Shown: positions 18,401 through 26,754 of the stretch, in pieces
Position numbering within the stretch: the stretch's first letter is position 1
How the letters are laid out: each line of letters opens with the position of its first letter
Source of the DNA: Streptomyces sp. JH14
GTDB lineage: Bacteria; Actinomycetota; Actinomycetes; Streptomycetales; Streptomycetaceae
DNA length: 64,000 nucleotides
Direction of reading: 5' to 3'
NCBI RefSeq assembly: GCF_029428675.1
Contig: NZ_JAJNEL010000001.1
Location: 6,014,001 to 6,078,000, forward strand
Translations under genes and position numbers: made by a program
The notes under the pieces: model-generated
The model's database searches: none
What the model saw: the letters and a program-made list of their open reading frames with translations, nothing else
Told to the model about the DNA's origin: nothing

Positions 18401-19315
18401 TCGCAGGTGTTCGACGGCTACCAGCAGGCCGTCATCGGTCTGGGCCGTCTCCGGACGCTGATGCAGACGCCCACCGGCACCCCGCCCGCCGGGGACCCAC
18501 GGCCGGTCGGAGCACTGCGCGGGGAGATCGAGTTCGACTCGGTCTCCTTCGGATACGCGGGCGGCGGCGGCCAACAGGTCCTGCGCGGCGTCTGTCTGCG
18601 CATCGCGCCGGGCGAGACCGTCGCCCTGGTCGGTGCGACGGGCGCGGGCAAGTCGACCGTCGTCAAACTCCTCGCCCGGTTCTACGACCCGTCGGCGGGC
18701 ACGGTCCGGATCGACGGGCACGATCTGCGCGAGCTCGATCTGCCCGGCTTCCGCCGCAGACTGGGCGTGGTGCCACAGGAGGCGCATCTGTTCAGCGGAA
18801 CGGTCCGCGACGCGATCGCGTACGGGCGCCCCGATGCCACCGACACCGAGGTGGAGGCGGCGGCCCGCGCGGTGGGCGCCCACGACATGGTCGCGGGACT
18901 GCGGCTCGGCTACCTGCAGCCGGTGGGGGAGCGGGGCCGTAATCTCTCCGCGGGGCAGCGCCAGCTGCTGGCCCTGGCACGGGCCGAACTCGTCGACCCG
19001 GACGTCCTGTTGCTGGACGAGGCGACCGCCTCGCTGGACCTGGCCACCGAACGCCGGGTCGCCGCCGCGACGGAGGTACTGGCACGGCGCCGTACCACCG
19101 TCGTCGTCGCCCACCGGCTGACGACGGCGGCCCGCGCGGACCGGGTGGTGGTGCTCGACGCGGGAACCGTCGTCGAGACCGGCACCCACACCGAACTGCT
19201 CGCCGCCGAAGGCCCGTACCGCCGCCTCTGGGACGCCTTCCGCCAGAGCAGCGACCCGGACCCGGCCGAGGGCCATCCGCCGATCGATGAACTCGTCAAG
19301 GAGAGTGCACGATGA
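15431..19315 (+). CDS. Double-length ABC exporter (TMD-NBD-TMD-NBD)
   Basis: 1294 residues containing two complete ABC exporter halves in one chain. Half one: six membrane spans, Walker A GPAGSGKST (about 381), signature LSGGQRQR (about 486), Walker B VLVLDDATSAID with Asp rather than the catalytic Glu after Walker B. Half two: six spans from about 710, Walker A GATGAGKST (about 1068), signature LSAGQRQL (about 1172), Walker B VLLLDEATASLD with the Glu present. NBD1 therefore looks degenerate and ATP turnover would be asymmetric, as in heterodimeric exporters. A ~140-residue linker (Ala/Pro rich) joins the halves. It is translationally coupled to the monooxygenase and to the aldo/keto reductase. 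Its cargo is unknown; an exporter is unexpected in a sulfur uptake operon. Confidence 0.88.
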   Translation: MTDCTDPETGTHRQPPPGWARRLLGYCLRHRTDLLLAFGAAVVAAVATATLPLVLRHVVDGVAAGTTASLVPWTVLLAAIGAVRFGASFTRRYRSGRLSLGVQYDLRNDAFAALLRLGGAQQDDLRTGQVVSRSISDVTLIQTLLQFLPNLTGNALMFLFSLVLMALLSPLLTVVALVVGPLLWLIALRSRRTLFPANWHAQQEAAEVASTVEATVTGVRVVKGFGQEQRELAGLEERARTLFASRLRVVGFTSRYNPALQAVPALGQVAVLALGGWMALHGRISLGTFLAFTTYLGSFVTPVRQVATLLTVWQQARAGAERVLEVVDEAPVITDAPDAQELRDEPPALSWQNVTFGHGDGEPVLRDFTLDVRPGETLALIGPAGSGKSTAAALLPRFYDVPSGAVRVGGSDVRALRLSSLRSRIGFVFEESLLLSDTVRANIAYGVPDATDEQVRAAARTARADEFIERLPQGYDTVVGEQGLTLSGGQRQRMALARALVGDPAVLVLDDATSAIDARVESEIHHRLREDTRRRTTLIVAHRRSTLELADRIAVLDHGRIVDIGTLDELRSGSALFRNLLSTAEATTGAAAGGTEGVTAEAPNAPLPVPQDPDAAAGTLTPHLWLRPDDSTSDQLEGTAVRAAQALAEAAATSGPGRGGPGGGVLGSAPPSAELIAGLARLPLPAADPRVPTGQAVAADQAFGLGTLLRPFRLPLLLGLVLVALDALAQITVPVLVRQGVDHGVAHRAGGVLLAAAAGAAVVVATNWVIGVAQVRTTGRTGERLLYTLRVKTFAQLQRLGLDYYERELGGRIMTRMTTDVDALSNFLQTGLITAVVSLLTVLGVLVTLLVIDARLALVLLAALPLLVAATALFRHHSVPAYREARERISAVNACLQENVTTIRVTQAFRRERRNARDFAELAWSFRDSRLRAQRYMGTFFPFVEFLGTLSTAAVLTVGAGQVRSGELSAGTLIAFLLYVELFFAPIQQLSQVFDGYQQAVIGLGRLRTLMQTPTGTPPAGDPRPVGALRGEIEFDSVSFGYAGGGGQQVLRGVCLRIAPGETVALVGATGAGKSTVVKLLARFYDPSAGTVRIDGHDLRELDLPGFRRRLGVVPQEAHLFSGTVRDAIAYGRPDATDTEVEAAARAVGAHDMVAGLRLGYLQPVGERGRNLSAGQRQLLALARAELVDPDVLLLDEATASLDLATERRVAAATEVLARRRTTVVVAHRLTTAARADRVVVLDAGTVVETGTHTELLAAEGPYRRLWDAFRQSSDPDPAEGHPPIDELVKESAR

Positions 19316-20355
19316 CCGAGTACCGCAACTTCGGACGCACGGGAGTGAAGGTCAGCCCGCTCTGTCTGGGCACCATGATGTTCGGCGCCCGCGGCAACAC
19401 GGACCACGACGACAGCATCCGGATCATCCACCACGCACTCGACTCCGGCATCAACTTCGTCGACACCGCCGATGTCTACTCGGCCGGTGAGTCGGAGGCC
19501 ATCGTCGGAAAGGCGCTCGCCGGTGGCCGCCGCGACAACGTCGTACTCGCCACCAAGTTCCACGGCAGCCTCGGCGGCGACCCCAACGAGCAGGGGAACT
19601 CCCGACGCTGGATCATCCGCGAGGTCGAGAACAGCCTGCGCCGGCTCGGCACCGACTGGATCGACCTCTACCAGGTGCACCGCCCCGAACCGGACACCGA
19701 CTTCGACGAGACGCTCGGTGCCCTCTCCGACCTGGTGCACCAGGGCAAGATCCGCTACATCGGTACGTCCACGTTCGAGCCCTCCGCGATCGTCGAGGGC
19801 CAGTGGACCGCGGAGCGCCGCGGCCGTGAACGCGTCGTGGCGGAACAGCCCCCGTACTCCCTGCTCGCCCGCGGCATCGAACGCGAGGTGCTGCCCGTCG
19901 CCCAGCGGTACGGCCTCGCGGTGCTCTCCTGGAGCCCGCTCGCGGGCGGCTGGCTGACCGGCCGCTACCGCAAGGGGGCCGGCCAGCCCGTCTCCAGCCG
20001 GGCCGAACGTCAGGCGGAGCGCTTCGACATCGCGTCCCCGGAGAACAGCGCCAAGCTCGACGCCGCCGAGGCCCTCGCCCGGCTGGCCGAGGACGCCGGG
20101 CTGACGCTCGTACAGCTGGCCCTGGCGTTCGTCCTGGAGCACCCGGCGGTCACGTCCGCCATCATCGGACCGCGGACCTTCGAACAGCTGGCGGGTCAGC
20201 TCGGCGCGGACCGGGTGCGGCTGGGCCGGGACGTCCTCGACCAGATCGACAAGATCGTGCCGCCCGGCACCAACCTGTCGGCCCGCGACGCCGGCTACCA
20301 GCCTGCCGTGCTGAGCGACCCCGCACTGCGGCGTCGTTCCGCCCGGCCTGCGTAG
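19312..20355 (+). CDS. Aldo/keto reductase
   Basis: 347 residues with the complete AKR tetrad: Asp and Tyr in INFVDTADVYSAGESE, Lys in VLATKFHG, His in DLYQVHRPEPDTDF. The NADPH-binding C-terminal segment is VTSAIIGPRTFEQLAGQL. It most resembles the YakC/Tas-like or potassium-channel beta-subunit-like AKR groups (N-terminus YRNFGRTGVKVSPLCLGTMMFG). It starts within the exporter stop (ATGA) and ends the sulfur operon. It may reduce an aldehyde or ketone left after C-S cleavage; that is inference from context only. Confidence 0.88.
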   Translation: MTEYRNFGRTGVKVSPLCLGTMMFGARGNTDHDDSIRIIHHALDSGINFVDTADVYSAGESEAIVGKALAGGRRDNVVLATKFHGSLGGDPNEQGNSRRWIIREVENSLRRLGTDWIDLYQVHRPEPDTDFDETLGALSDLVHQGKIRYIGTSTFEPSAIVEGQWTAERRGRERVVAEQPPYSLLARGIEREVLPVAQRYGLAVLSWSPLAGGWLTGRYRKGAGQPVSSRAERQAERFDIASPENSAKLDAAEALARLAEDAGLTLVQLALAFVLEHPAVTSAIIGPRTFEQLAGQLGADRVRLGRDVLDQIDKIVPPGTNLSARDAGYQPAVLSDPALRRRSARPA

Positions 20356-20362
20356 CGCCCGC

Positions 20363-20731
20363 TCAGGCCCCGGGGACCCGGTCCAGGAAGCCACTGACCG
20401 AGCGGATGCGCCCGTCGTCGTCGAGGACGATGACGTCGGAACCGGCGGCGGGCGCCGAACCGTCGGCGGTGGAGACCAGATCCCAGCTGAAACGGACCAG
20501 GCCGTGGTGTCCGTCGGGGGTGCCGGTCGGCGTGAACTCGAAGCCGGGGAAATGCTGGTGGGCACCGTCGATCAGGGCGACGAGCCCGTCGTGCCCCCGC
20601 ACGTCGGCCAGCGGGTCGGTGTAGGTGGCGTCCTCGGTGAACGCGGCGGCGACGGCCTTGGCGAGGTCCTCGGGGGCGGTCGCGTTCCAGGCGGCGAAGT
20701 AGCGCTGAACGGCGTCCTCGTATGCGGTCAT
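20363..20731 (-). CDS. SnoaL/NTF2-like polyketide-cyclase-fold protein
   Basis: 122 residues with the cone-shaped NTF2/SnoaL fold pattern: an N-terminal helix AVQRYFAAWNA, FTEDATYTDPLADVRGHDGLVALI, and a beta-rich C-terminal half ending in the interdomain strand IRSVSGFLDRVP. Proteins of this size are ligand-binding or small-molecule-modifying enzymes, but the family name gives no substrate. It converges on the aldo/keto reductase gene with only 7 bp between stops. The ATG at 20731 has GAGAGG upstream; a longer in-frame reading further upstream has no convincing content. Confidence 0.75.
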   Translation of the reverse strand: MTAYEDAVQRYFAAWNATAPEDLAKAVAAAFTEDATYTDPLADVRGHDGLVALIDGAHQHFPGFEFTPTGTPDGHHGLVRFSWDLVSTADGSAPAAGSDVIVLDDDGRIRSVSGFLDRVPGA

Positions 20732-20951
20732 CGTGCGGTCCTCTCGTCGTGTCCCGGCCGTGCGGCCGGGCTCCCGGGCTGCTCGTGGGAGACACGATGT
20801 CCGACGGGGGAAGGAGCGTCGATTACCTCCCGGGTCATGGCCGGGGCCGGCCCGGGCCGTCTTCGGGCCCGCCGTCGGGCCGGCCCCGGGGGGAGCGCGG
20901 CGGCGGATTTCGGCGCACGGTTTCATCTGATTTTCAGGGAGCACCTCTACG

Positions 20952-21869
20952 GTGGACGTCGTGACCGAGATGAGCCCTCCCGGCTGGCATACGGACCCCG
21001 GGTATACAGGAACAGGCCCCGTCCAGGAACGCTGGTGGGACGGCAGCCAGTGGACCGATCAGCTCCGCATGCCGCCCGCCGCCGTCCGGCGCCGCCGGGT
21101 ACGGATCGGCGTCGGTGTCACCGCGGGCGTGGTGGTGCTGGCCGCGATCGCGGGCGGCGTCCTGCTGCTGACCGACGACTCCGGCGGTTCGAAGAACGCG
21201 GCATCCGACGTGGTGTCGCCCACGCCCGGTGCCCCGGGGGGACGGCAGGGGGAGGGCGGCCGGGACGGATCCGGCGGCGGTGGCCGGAGCCCCGCGCCCG
21301 ACCAGCAGCAGCCGCTGCAGCCGCCGGCCGAGGACGGCTATGTCACGGACATGATCAGCGGCGTCAGCCTGCCGGTGCCGGACGGCTGGAAGGGCCAGTC
21401 CGCCGCGGTCGGCGCTTCGGTCAGCACTGGCACCTACGCCTGCCCGGCCGACGCCACACAGAAGTGTGAGCGCGGTGGAGTGTTCGCCGCCCCGGCCCAG
21501 GCGCTGAAGAACACGGCGAAGACGGCGGAGGCGGCGGCGAAGGCCGACATCGCCGTCAACGCCAAGGAGTCGTACGGCGGCAAGGCCTACGGCGCCATCA
21601 CCTCGCACCAGCAGCTGAAGTCCGAGCCGGTCACCGTCGCGGGCCAGAAGGGGTACGTGGTGCGCTGGAAGGTGGTGACGAAGTCGGGCGACGACGGCTA
21701 TGTGCAGTCGCTGGTCCTTCCCTCCCCGCACTCCGCGGACATGCTCGTGGTCGTGCGCTCCGGCTTCGACATCAGCCCCAAGGCTCCCGCGCTCTCGGTG
21801 ATGGACGAGATCACGAAGGGCATCAAGGCCTCGTCCGGGGGAGGCTCGGAGGCCGGGCAGACCGCGTAG
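20952..21869 (+). CDS. DUF2510-containing single-span membrane protein
   Basis: 305 residues. The N-terminal DUF2510 segment is PPGWHTDPGYTGTGPVQERWWDGSQWTD. Then come a basic stretch (RRRRVRIGVG), one membrane helix (VTAGVVVLAAIAGGVLLL) and a low-complexity Gly/Pro/Gln linker (about 85-125). The outer domain (about 130-300) begins YVTDMISGVSLPVPDGWKG and has a cysteine pair (YACPADATQKC) that could form a disulfide. This indicates a cytoplasmic DUF2510 head and an extracytoplasmic domain of unknown role. Three starts are possible (GTG 20952, GTG 20961, ATG 20970); AGGGAG lies before the first. It converges with the transporter gene. Confidence 0.75.
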   Translation: MDVVTEMSPPGWHTDPGYTGTGPVQERWWDGSQWTDQLRMPPAAVRRRRVRIGVGVTAGVVVLAAIAGGVLLLTDDSGGSKNAASDVVSPTPGAPGGRQGEGGRDGSGGGGRSPAPDQQQPLQPPAEDGYVTDMISGVSLPVPDGWKGQSAAVGASVSTGTYACPADATQKCERGGVFAAPAQALKNTAKTAEAAAKADIAVNAKESYGGKAYGAITSHQQLKSEPVTVAGQKGYVVRWKVVTKSGDDGYVQSLVLPSPHSADMLVVVRSGFDISPKAPALSVMDEITKGIKASSGGGSEAGQTA

Positions 21870-21888
21870 GGCCCCTCGTGGGCCGGTC

Positions 21889-21915
21889 ACGGCCCTGCCC
21901 GGCCGGCAGGGCCGT
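21889..21915. terminator. Terminator hairpin between convergent genes
   Basis: ACGGCCCTGCC / GGCAGGGCCGT, 11 bp with a 5-nt loop, 20 bp after the DUF2510 stop. It would also serve the opposing transporter gene, whose stop codon it touches. Confidence 0.65.
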
Positions 21916-22826
21916 CACTTCACCCGGGGGCCGTGCGGCGGCGGTACGGCGTTGCCGGACGCCAGCGGCGAGCGGGCCAGCTCGACGCAGCCCAGGGCGA
22001 TCATGGTGAGCGCCACCAGTTCGGGCAGCAGCCACCAGCCGGTACGCAGGTGCTCGCCGAACAGGGTCACGCCGTACAGGATGCTGATCAGCGCGTCGCC
22101 CAGCGTCAGCATCGGCTGGACGGCGACCAGCGTGCCCGCCTGCAGGGCGTTCTGAAGGAGGAAGAGCGAACCCACTCCGGCGGCGGCGGTGGCGTACAAC
22201 TGCCAGGAGGTCATGAGTGCGACGGCCCCGCCGCCGTCGCCGAGCTGCCCCATGGCGTCCTTCATCAGCGCGGCGGTGAGCGCGTACCCGCACGCGGCGG
22301 CCAGACCGAGCAGCGCCCCGCGGCGGTTGCCGCGGGTACGCAGCGCCCCGGCGATCAGCGCCGCCTCGAAGATCCCGGTCAGGATCAGCGCCGGGATCCA
22401 CGCCGCGTCGTGCACCGAGGAACTCCCGCCGCCCGGCGCGGCGGAGGCCATGCCGAGGGCCAGACCGAAGGTCACGGAAACGACCCCGTACCAGACCGGA
22501 CGCGGCACGCGGACCCGCATCACGAACCCGGCCAGCAGCAGCGTGGCCGGCAGTTCGATGACGAAGATCGGCTGGACCACCGAGATCGGGCCGGTCGCCA
22601 GCGCCGTGGCCTGGCAGACGGCTGCGACGATCACCAGTCCGATCCCGGCCAGCCACACCTTCTGCCGCACCAGATGACCGATCAGCGACAGGTGCATCGC
22701 CTCGATGTCGGGTGCGGAGCGGGCGGCGCGGCGTTGCAGCACGGAGGCGGCGCCGTTGCTCAGTGCGGTCAGGACGGCGAACAGGACACTGATCACGGGT
22801 CCATGATGCGGGCGGCCGGCGCGCAT
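21915..22826 (-). CDS. DMT-superfamily (EamA/NIPA-like) membrane transporter
   Basis: 303 residues with eight to ten predicted hydrophobic helices and short loops: VISVLFAVLTALSNGAASVLQ, VWLAGIGLVIVAAVCQATALA, SVVQPIFVIELPATLLLAGFVM and others, ending LVALTMIALGCVELA. The repeated pattern and the length fit drug/metabolite transporter-type proteins in the cytoplasmic membrane. The substrate is unknown. The ATG at 22826 has AGGA at a fair distance; a GTG at 22796, ten codons later, would begin directly at the first helix and is an equally possible start. It is divergent from the winged-helix gene. Confidence 0.8.
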   Translation of the reverse strand: MRAGRPHHGPVISVLFAVLTALSNGAASVLQRRAARSAPDIEAMHLSLIGHLVRQKVWLAGIGLVIVAAVCQATALATGPISVVQPIFVIELPATLLLAGFVMRVRVPRPVWYGVVSVTFGLALGMASAAPGGGSSSVHDAAWIPALILTGIFEAALIAGALRTRGNRRGALLGLAAACGYALTAALMKDAMGQLGDGGGAVALMTSWQLYATAAAGVGSLFLLQNALQAGTLVAVQPMLTLGDALISILYGVTLFGEHLRTGWWLLPELVALTMIALGCVELARSPLASGNAVPPPHGPRVK

Positions 22827-22879
22827 TCCCGGGTCCTGCCACCGTGCGGTGCGGCGACCCGCCCCGAGGAGGGAGCGCG

Positions 22880-22904
22880 CTTGCGGACCGGAGATGTCCG
22901 CAAG
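22880..22904. promoter_or_regulatory. Inverted repeat upstream of the winged-helix gene
   Basis: CTTGCGGA / TCCGCAAG (8-bp arms, 9-bp spacer) ends 19 bp before the ATG at 22924. It could be an operator or a leader hairpin; nothing else in the sequence decides. Confidence 0.35.
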
Positions 22905-22923
22905 CCCGCGTAGCGTGCGGGGC

Positions 22924-24061
22924 ATGGCCGCGAAGACGCATCCCGCTGTACCCGCCGTGCTCTCGCCCCGCGCACTGGGCCGCGCCACCCTGGAGCGCCA
23001 ACTCCTGCTGCGCCGGAGCCCGATGTCCGCGAGGGACGCCGTCGGGCATCTCGTCGGGCTTCAGGCGCAGAACACCAAGCCGCCCTACTACCAGCTCTTC
23101 GCCCGGCTGGACGGTTTCGATCCCGCCGAGCTCTCCGCGCTGATGGAGTCCCGCGAGGTGGTCCGCATCGTCACTCTGCGCTCCACCCTCCACACCCACA
23201 CCGCCGATGACGCGCTCACCCTGCGCCCGCTGGTCCAGCCGGCCCGCAGCCGGGAGCTGGCCATGTTCCGCACGGGGCTGTCAGGAGTGGACCTGAAGCG
23301 GCTCGCTGCGATCTGCAGAGAGCTGACCGAGGAGCGGCCGCGCACCCCGAAGGAGCTGCGCGAAGCGCTGCTCGCCGAGTGGCCGGACGCGGACCCACAG
23401 GCCCTGACCGTGGCCGCGCGCTGCACCCTGCCGCTGGTCCAGGTCACCCCGCGCGGGCTGTGGGGGCGGAGCGGACAGGTCGCGCTGACCACCGCCGAGC
23501 ACTGGCTCGGCCGGCCCGCCGAGCCGACGCCCGCGCCGGACGCGACGGTGCTGCGGTACCTCGGCGCGTTCGGCCCCGCCTCCGTGCAGGACATGCAGCG
23601 GTGGGCGGGCCTGACCCGACTGCGGGAGGCGTTCGAACGGCTCCGGCCGCAGCTGATGACCTTCCGCGACGAGAACGGCGTCGAGCTCTTCGACCTGCCG
23701 GACGCCCCCGCGCCCCGACCCGGAGACCCCGGCCCCGCCGCGCTTCCTGCCCGAGTTCGACAACGTACTGCTCGGCCACGCGGACCGGACACGCGTTATC
23801 CCGCCACGGTTCAAGGGGCGCAACGGGAACGGGAACCAGGCGTACGGGGCCGTGCTGGTCGACGGATTCCTCGCCGCGATCTGGCGCCACGGTACGGGCG
23901 GCGGCGAGGGGACCGTCACCGTGCAGGCGCTGGGGAGGCTGAGCCGGACCGAGCGTGACGCCGTCACGGAGGAAGGGCTGCGGATGCTCGCCACGATGAC
24001 GCCGGCGGACCCGTCCACGCACGAGATCCGGTTCGCGCCCTTCGTCGACTTCGCGGACTGA
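22924..24061 (+). pseudogene. Winged-helix DNA-binding (HTH_42, YcaQ-like) protein, frameshifted
   Basis: The protein reads well in one frame from the ATG at 22924 (LLLRRSPMSARDAVGHLVGLQAQNTKPPYYQLFARLDGF, typical of the HTH_42/winged-helix family) to about residue 262 (ELFDLPDAP). From there the family's C-terminal part continues in the +1 frame (RFLPEFDNVLLGHADR, then VIPPRFKGRNGNGN, VLVDGFLAAIWR, EIRFAPFVDFAD), ending at 24061. One surplus C in the C5 run at 23705-23709 would explain the break. The family includes crosslink-repair glycosylases such as E. coli YcaQ and many uncharacterised relatives. It may be a real pseudogene, a sequencing error, or rarely a slippage site. Read straight on, the first frame would end at 23958 with a meaningless Arg-rich tail. 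Confidence 0.75.
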
Positions 24062-24124
24062 GGACGGGCAGAGCCCGTTCGGCCTGCGGTGACGGCACGG
24101 CAGGGGCCGCGTCCGTCGGACCGG

Positions 24125-24967
24125 CTACGGCAGCAGCCCCGCCCGGCGCGCGGCGACCACCGCCTCCAGCCGGGTGTGCGCCCCCAGCTTCCGCATCGCC
24201 GAGCGCAGATACCCCTTGACCGTCTCCGGCCGCAGCCCCAGCCGGCCCGCCGCCACCGCATTCGTCGCACCCGCCGCCACACAGGCGAGGACATCGACCT
24301 CGCGCGGCGCCAGCACCACCCCGCTGACCTGCGGCGCCTGTGCACCCGACGCCGAGGCGAGCCGTGCGCACACCGAGAGGAGCTCGTCGCGCAGCGCCGG
24401 GTCGGCCACCCTGGGGGCGAGCGCGCGCAGTTCGCGGTGCGCCTCACGGACGTCCTCCCAGGCCCCCGGCGCGGCCCGGGGGTCCGTCACCTGATCCCGG
24501 GTGAAGGCCAGGAGCTGCTGCACCTCGTCCCGTACGGCGAGGGCCTGCTCCACGTCGCGCGCCGCCGCTACCGCCGCGTCGAACGTACGGTCCCCGAGGG
24601 CGAGCGGCTCGCGCAGTGCCCCGTACAGCACGCCCCGTACCTTCCGGCGCACGACGACGGGTACCGCGACCACCGAGCGCAGGCCCTCCGCGGCGACCGC
24701 CGTGTCGTACTCGTGGCTGATGTGCCGCGACGAGGCGTAGTCGGTCACCGCGCACGGCCGTGACAGGGCGATCGACTTGCCGCCGAGTCCGCTGCCGGCC
24801 GAGATGACGAGCCCGCGCAGCGCGGTCGTCTGCGCACCGTTGAGCTCCACGATCCTCGCGTGGCGGGCGTCGGTGAGCAGTCCGCCGAACGCGACGGGCA
24901 GTCCGCTCGTCCGGCGCAGCCGCAGGAGCGCCGCTTGCATCTCGACCGTATCGACCGCTTCCGGCAC
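24125..24967 (-). CDS. LuxR-type regulator with GAF-like sensor domain
   Basis: 280 residues. Residues about 15-150 form a GAF-like domain (GLPVAFGGLL, GLVISAGSGLGGKSIALSRPCAVTDY, VVAVPVVVRRKVRGVLYGAL). A helical linker leads to a LuxR helix-turn-helix (about 218-275; LAPREVDVLACVAAGATNAVAAGRLGLRPETVKGYLRSAMRKLG). It is divergent from two acyl-CoA ligase genes with 110 bp between, so it probably controls them in response to a small molecule bound by the GAF domain. Homologous arrangements occur in aromatic or fatty acid degradation, but the ligand here is unknown. The GTG start at 24967 has GGAGAGG upstream. Confidence 0.85.
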   Translation of the reverse strand: MPEAVDTVEMQAALLRLRRTSGLPVAFGGLLTDARHARIVELNGAQTTALRGLVISAGSGLGGKSIALSRPCAVTDYASSRHISHEYDTAVAAEGLRSVVAVPVVVRRKVRGVLYGALREPLALGDRTFDAAVAAARDVEQALAVRDEVQQLLAFTRDQVTDPRAAPGAWEDVREAHRELRALAPRVADPALRDELLSVCARLASASGAQAPQVSGVVLAPREVDVLACVAAGATNAVAAGRLGLRPETVKGYLRSAMRKLGAHTRLEAVVAARRAGLLP

Positions 24968-25077
24968 GCCGTTGCCTCTCCGCCCCGCTCGTCGTACCCC
25001 CGTTCGGGGGTGGTGAGAGCTGGGTCACTGTTTACATGATGTTAAAAGACCGGTCCGGTCCGCAATGAGGAGGGCAC

Positions 25078-26754
25078 ATGTCGGCATCGAGCGCGACGGA
25101 GACGTTCCGGGCCGCCCGGGACTTTCTGCTGCAGCACCGCGAGGACTACGCGGCGGCCTACGAGGGCTTCCGCTGGCCGCGCGCCGACCATTTCAACTGG
25201 GCGCTCGACTGGTTCGACGTCATCGCCGAGAACAACGAACGCACCGCTCTGCACATCGTGGAGGAGGACGGCCGCCGCGCCGAGGTGTCCTTCGCCCGGA
25301 TGTCCGCCCGCTCCAACCGGGCCGCGAACTGGCTGCGCGCCCAGGGGGTGCGTGCCGGGGACCGGATCCTCGTCATGCTCGGCAACCAGGTCGAGCTGTG
25401 GGAGACGGCCCTCGCCGCGATGAAGCTGCGTGCCGTCGTCATCCCCGCGACCCCGCTCCTCGGCCCGCTCGACCTGCGCGACCGGGTGGACCGCGGCCGG
25501 GTGCGGCATGTGATCGTGCGGGACGCGGACGCCGCCAAGTTCGACGAGGTGCCCGGCGACTACACCCGGATCGCCGTCGGCGCTGACGTCGAGGGCTGGC
25601 GCTCGTACACCGGCGCCGACGAGCAGCCGGAGACCTTCGAGGCGGACCGGGAGACCGACGCCGACGAACCGCTGATGCTGTACTTCACGTCCGGTACGAC
25701 CGCCAGTCCCAAGCTGGTCGAGCACACCCACGTCTCGTACCCGGTGGGCCACCTGTCGACCATGTACTGGATCGGCCTCAAGCCGGGGGACGTCCATCTG
25801 AACATCTCCTCTCCCGGCTGGGCCAAGCACGCCTGGTCGAACCTCTTCGCGCCGTGGAGCGCCGAGGCGACCGTCTTCATCTTCAACTACACCCGCTTCG
25901 ACGCGGGCCGGCTGATGGCCGAGATGGACCGCTCGGGCATCACCAGCTTCTGCGCCCCGCCCACCGTCTGGCGGATGCTGATCCAGGCCGACCTGTCCCA
26001 GCTGCGGACCCCGCCGCGTGAGGTCGTCGCGGCGGGCGAGCCGCTGAACCCCGAGGTCATCGAGACGGTCCGGCGCGCCTGGGGCGTCACGATCCGGGAC
26101 GGCTTCGGCCAGACCGAGACCGCCGTCCAGGTCGCCAACACCCCCGGCCAGCTCCTGAAATCCGGTTCGATGGGGCGGCCGAGCCCCGGCTTCAAGGTCG
26201 TGCTCCTCGACCCGGTCAGCGGTGAGCCCGGAGCCGCGGAGGGCGAGATCTCCCTCGATCTCTCGGACCGTCCGGTCGGCCTGATGACCGGCTACCACGG
26301 CGACCCCGACCGCACCGCGGAGGCGATGGCGGGCGGCTACTACCGCACCGGCGACATCGGGTCCCGCGACGAGGACGGCTACATCACCTATGTCGGCCGC
26401 GCCGACGACGTCTTCAAGGCATCCGACTACAAGATCTCGCCGTTCGAGCTGGAGAGTGCCCTGCTGGAGCACGAAGCGGTCGCCGAGGCGGCGGTCGTGC
26501 CCGCACCCGACCCGGTCCGGCTGGCGGTCCCGAAGGCGTACGTCGTCCTCGCGGACGGCTGGGAGCCCGGCCCGGACACCGCGAAGGTGCTGTTCGCCCA
26601 TTCCCGGGCGGTGCTCGCCCCCTACAAGCGGATCCGGCGGCTGGAGTTCGCCGAGCTGCCGAAGACCGTGTCCGGAAAGATCCGCCGGATCGAGCTGCGC
26701 GAGCGCACGGCCCAGGGAACCGGAACCGAATACGACGAGGGGGACCTGCGATGA
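25078..26754 (+). CDS. Medium-chain/aromatic acyl-CoA synthetase (AMP-binding)
   Basis: 558 residues of the ANL adenylate-forming superfamily. P-loop YFTSGTTASPK, adenylate-binding GFGQTE, ATP-binding GYYRTGDIG, hinge GRADDVFKASDYKISPFELE and C-terminal catalytic lysine in PKTVSGKIRRIELR are all present. The N-terminus (FRWPRADHFNWALDWFD) and the SPGWAKHAWS segment are typical of ACSM-like medium-chain or aryl acyl-CoA synthetases. It activates a carboxylic acid to its CoA thioester in the cytoplasm. A consensus AGGAGG precedes the ATG. The stop overlaps the start of a second ligase (ATGA), so the two are co-translated. Confidence 0.88.
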   Translation: MSASSATETFRAARDFLLQHREDYAAAYEGFRWPRADHFNWALDWFDVIAENNERTALHIVEEDGRRAEVSFARMSARSNRAANWLRAQGVRAGDRILVMLGNQVELWETALAAMKLRAVVIPATPLLGPLDLRDRVDRGRVRHVIVRDADAAKFDEVPGDYTRIAVGADVEGWRSYTGADEQPETFEADRETDADEPLMLYFTSGTTASPKLVEHTHVSYPVGHLSTMYWIGLKPGDVHLNISSPGWAKHAWSNLFAPWSAEATVFIFNYTRFDAGRLMAEMDRSGITSFCAPPTVWRMLIQADLSQLRTPPREVVAAGEPLNPEVIETVRRAWGVTIRDGFGQTETAVQVANTPGQLLKSGSMGRPSPGFKVVLLDPVSGEPGAAEGEISLDLSDRPVGLMTGYHGDPDRTAEAMAGGYYRTGDIGSRDEDGYITYVGRADDVFKASDYKISPFELESALLEHEAVAEAAVVPAPDPVRLAVPKAYVVLADGWEPGPDTAKVLFAHSRAVLAPYKRIRRLEFAELPKTVSGKIRRIELRERTAQGTGTEYDEGDLR

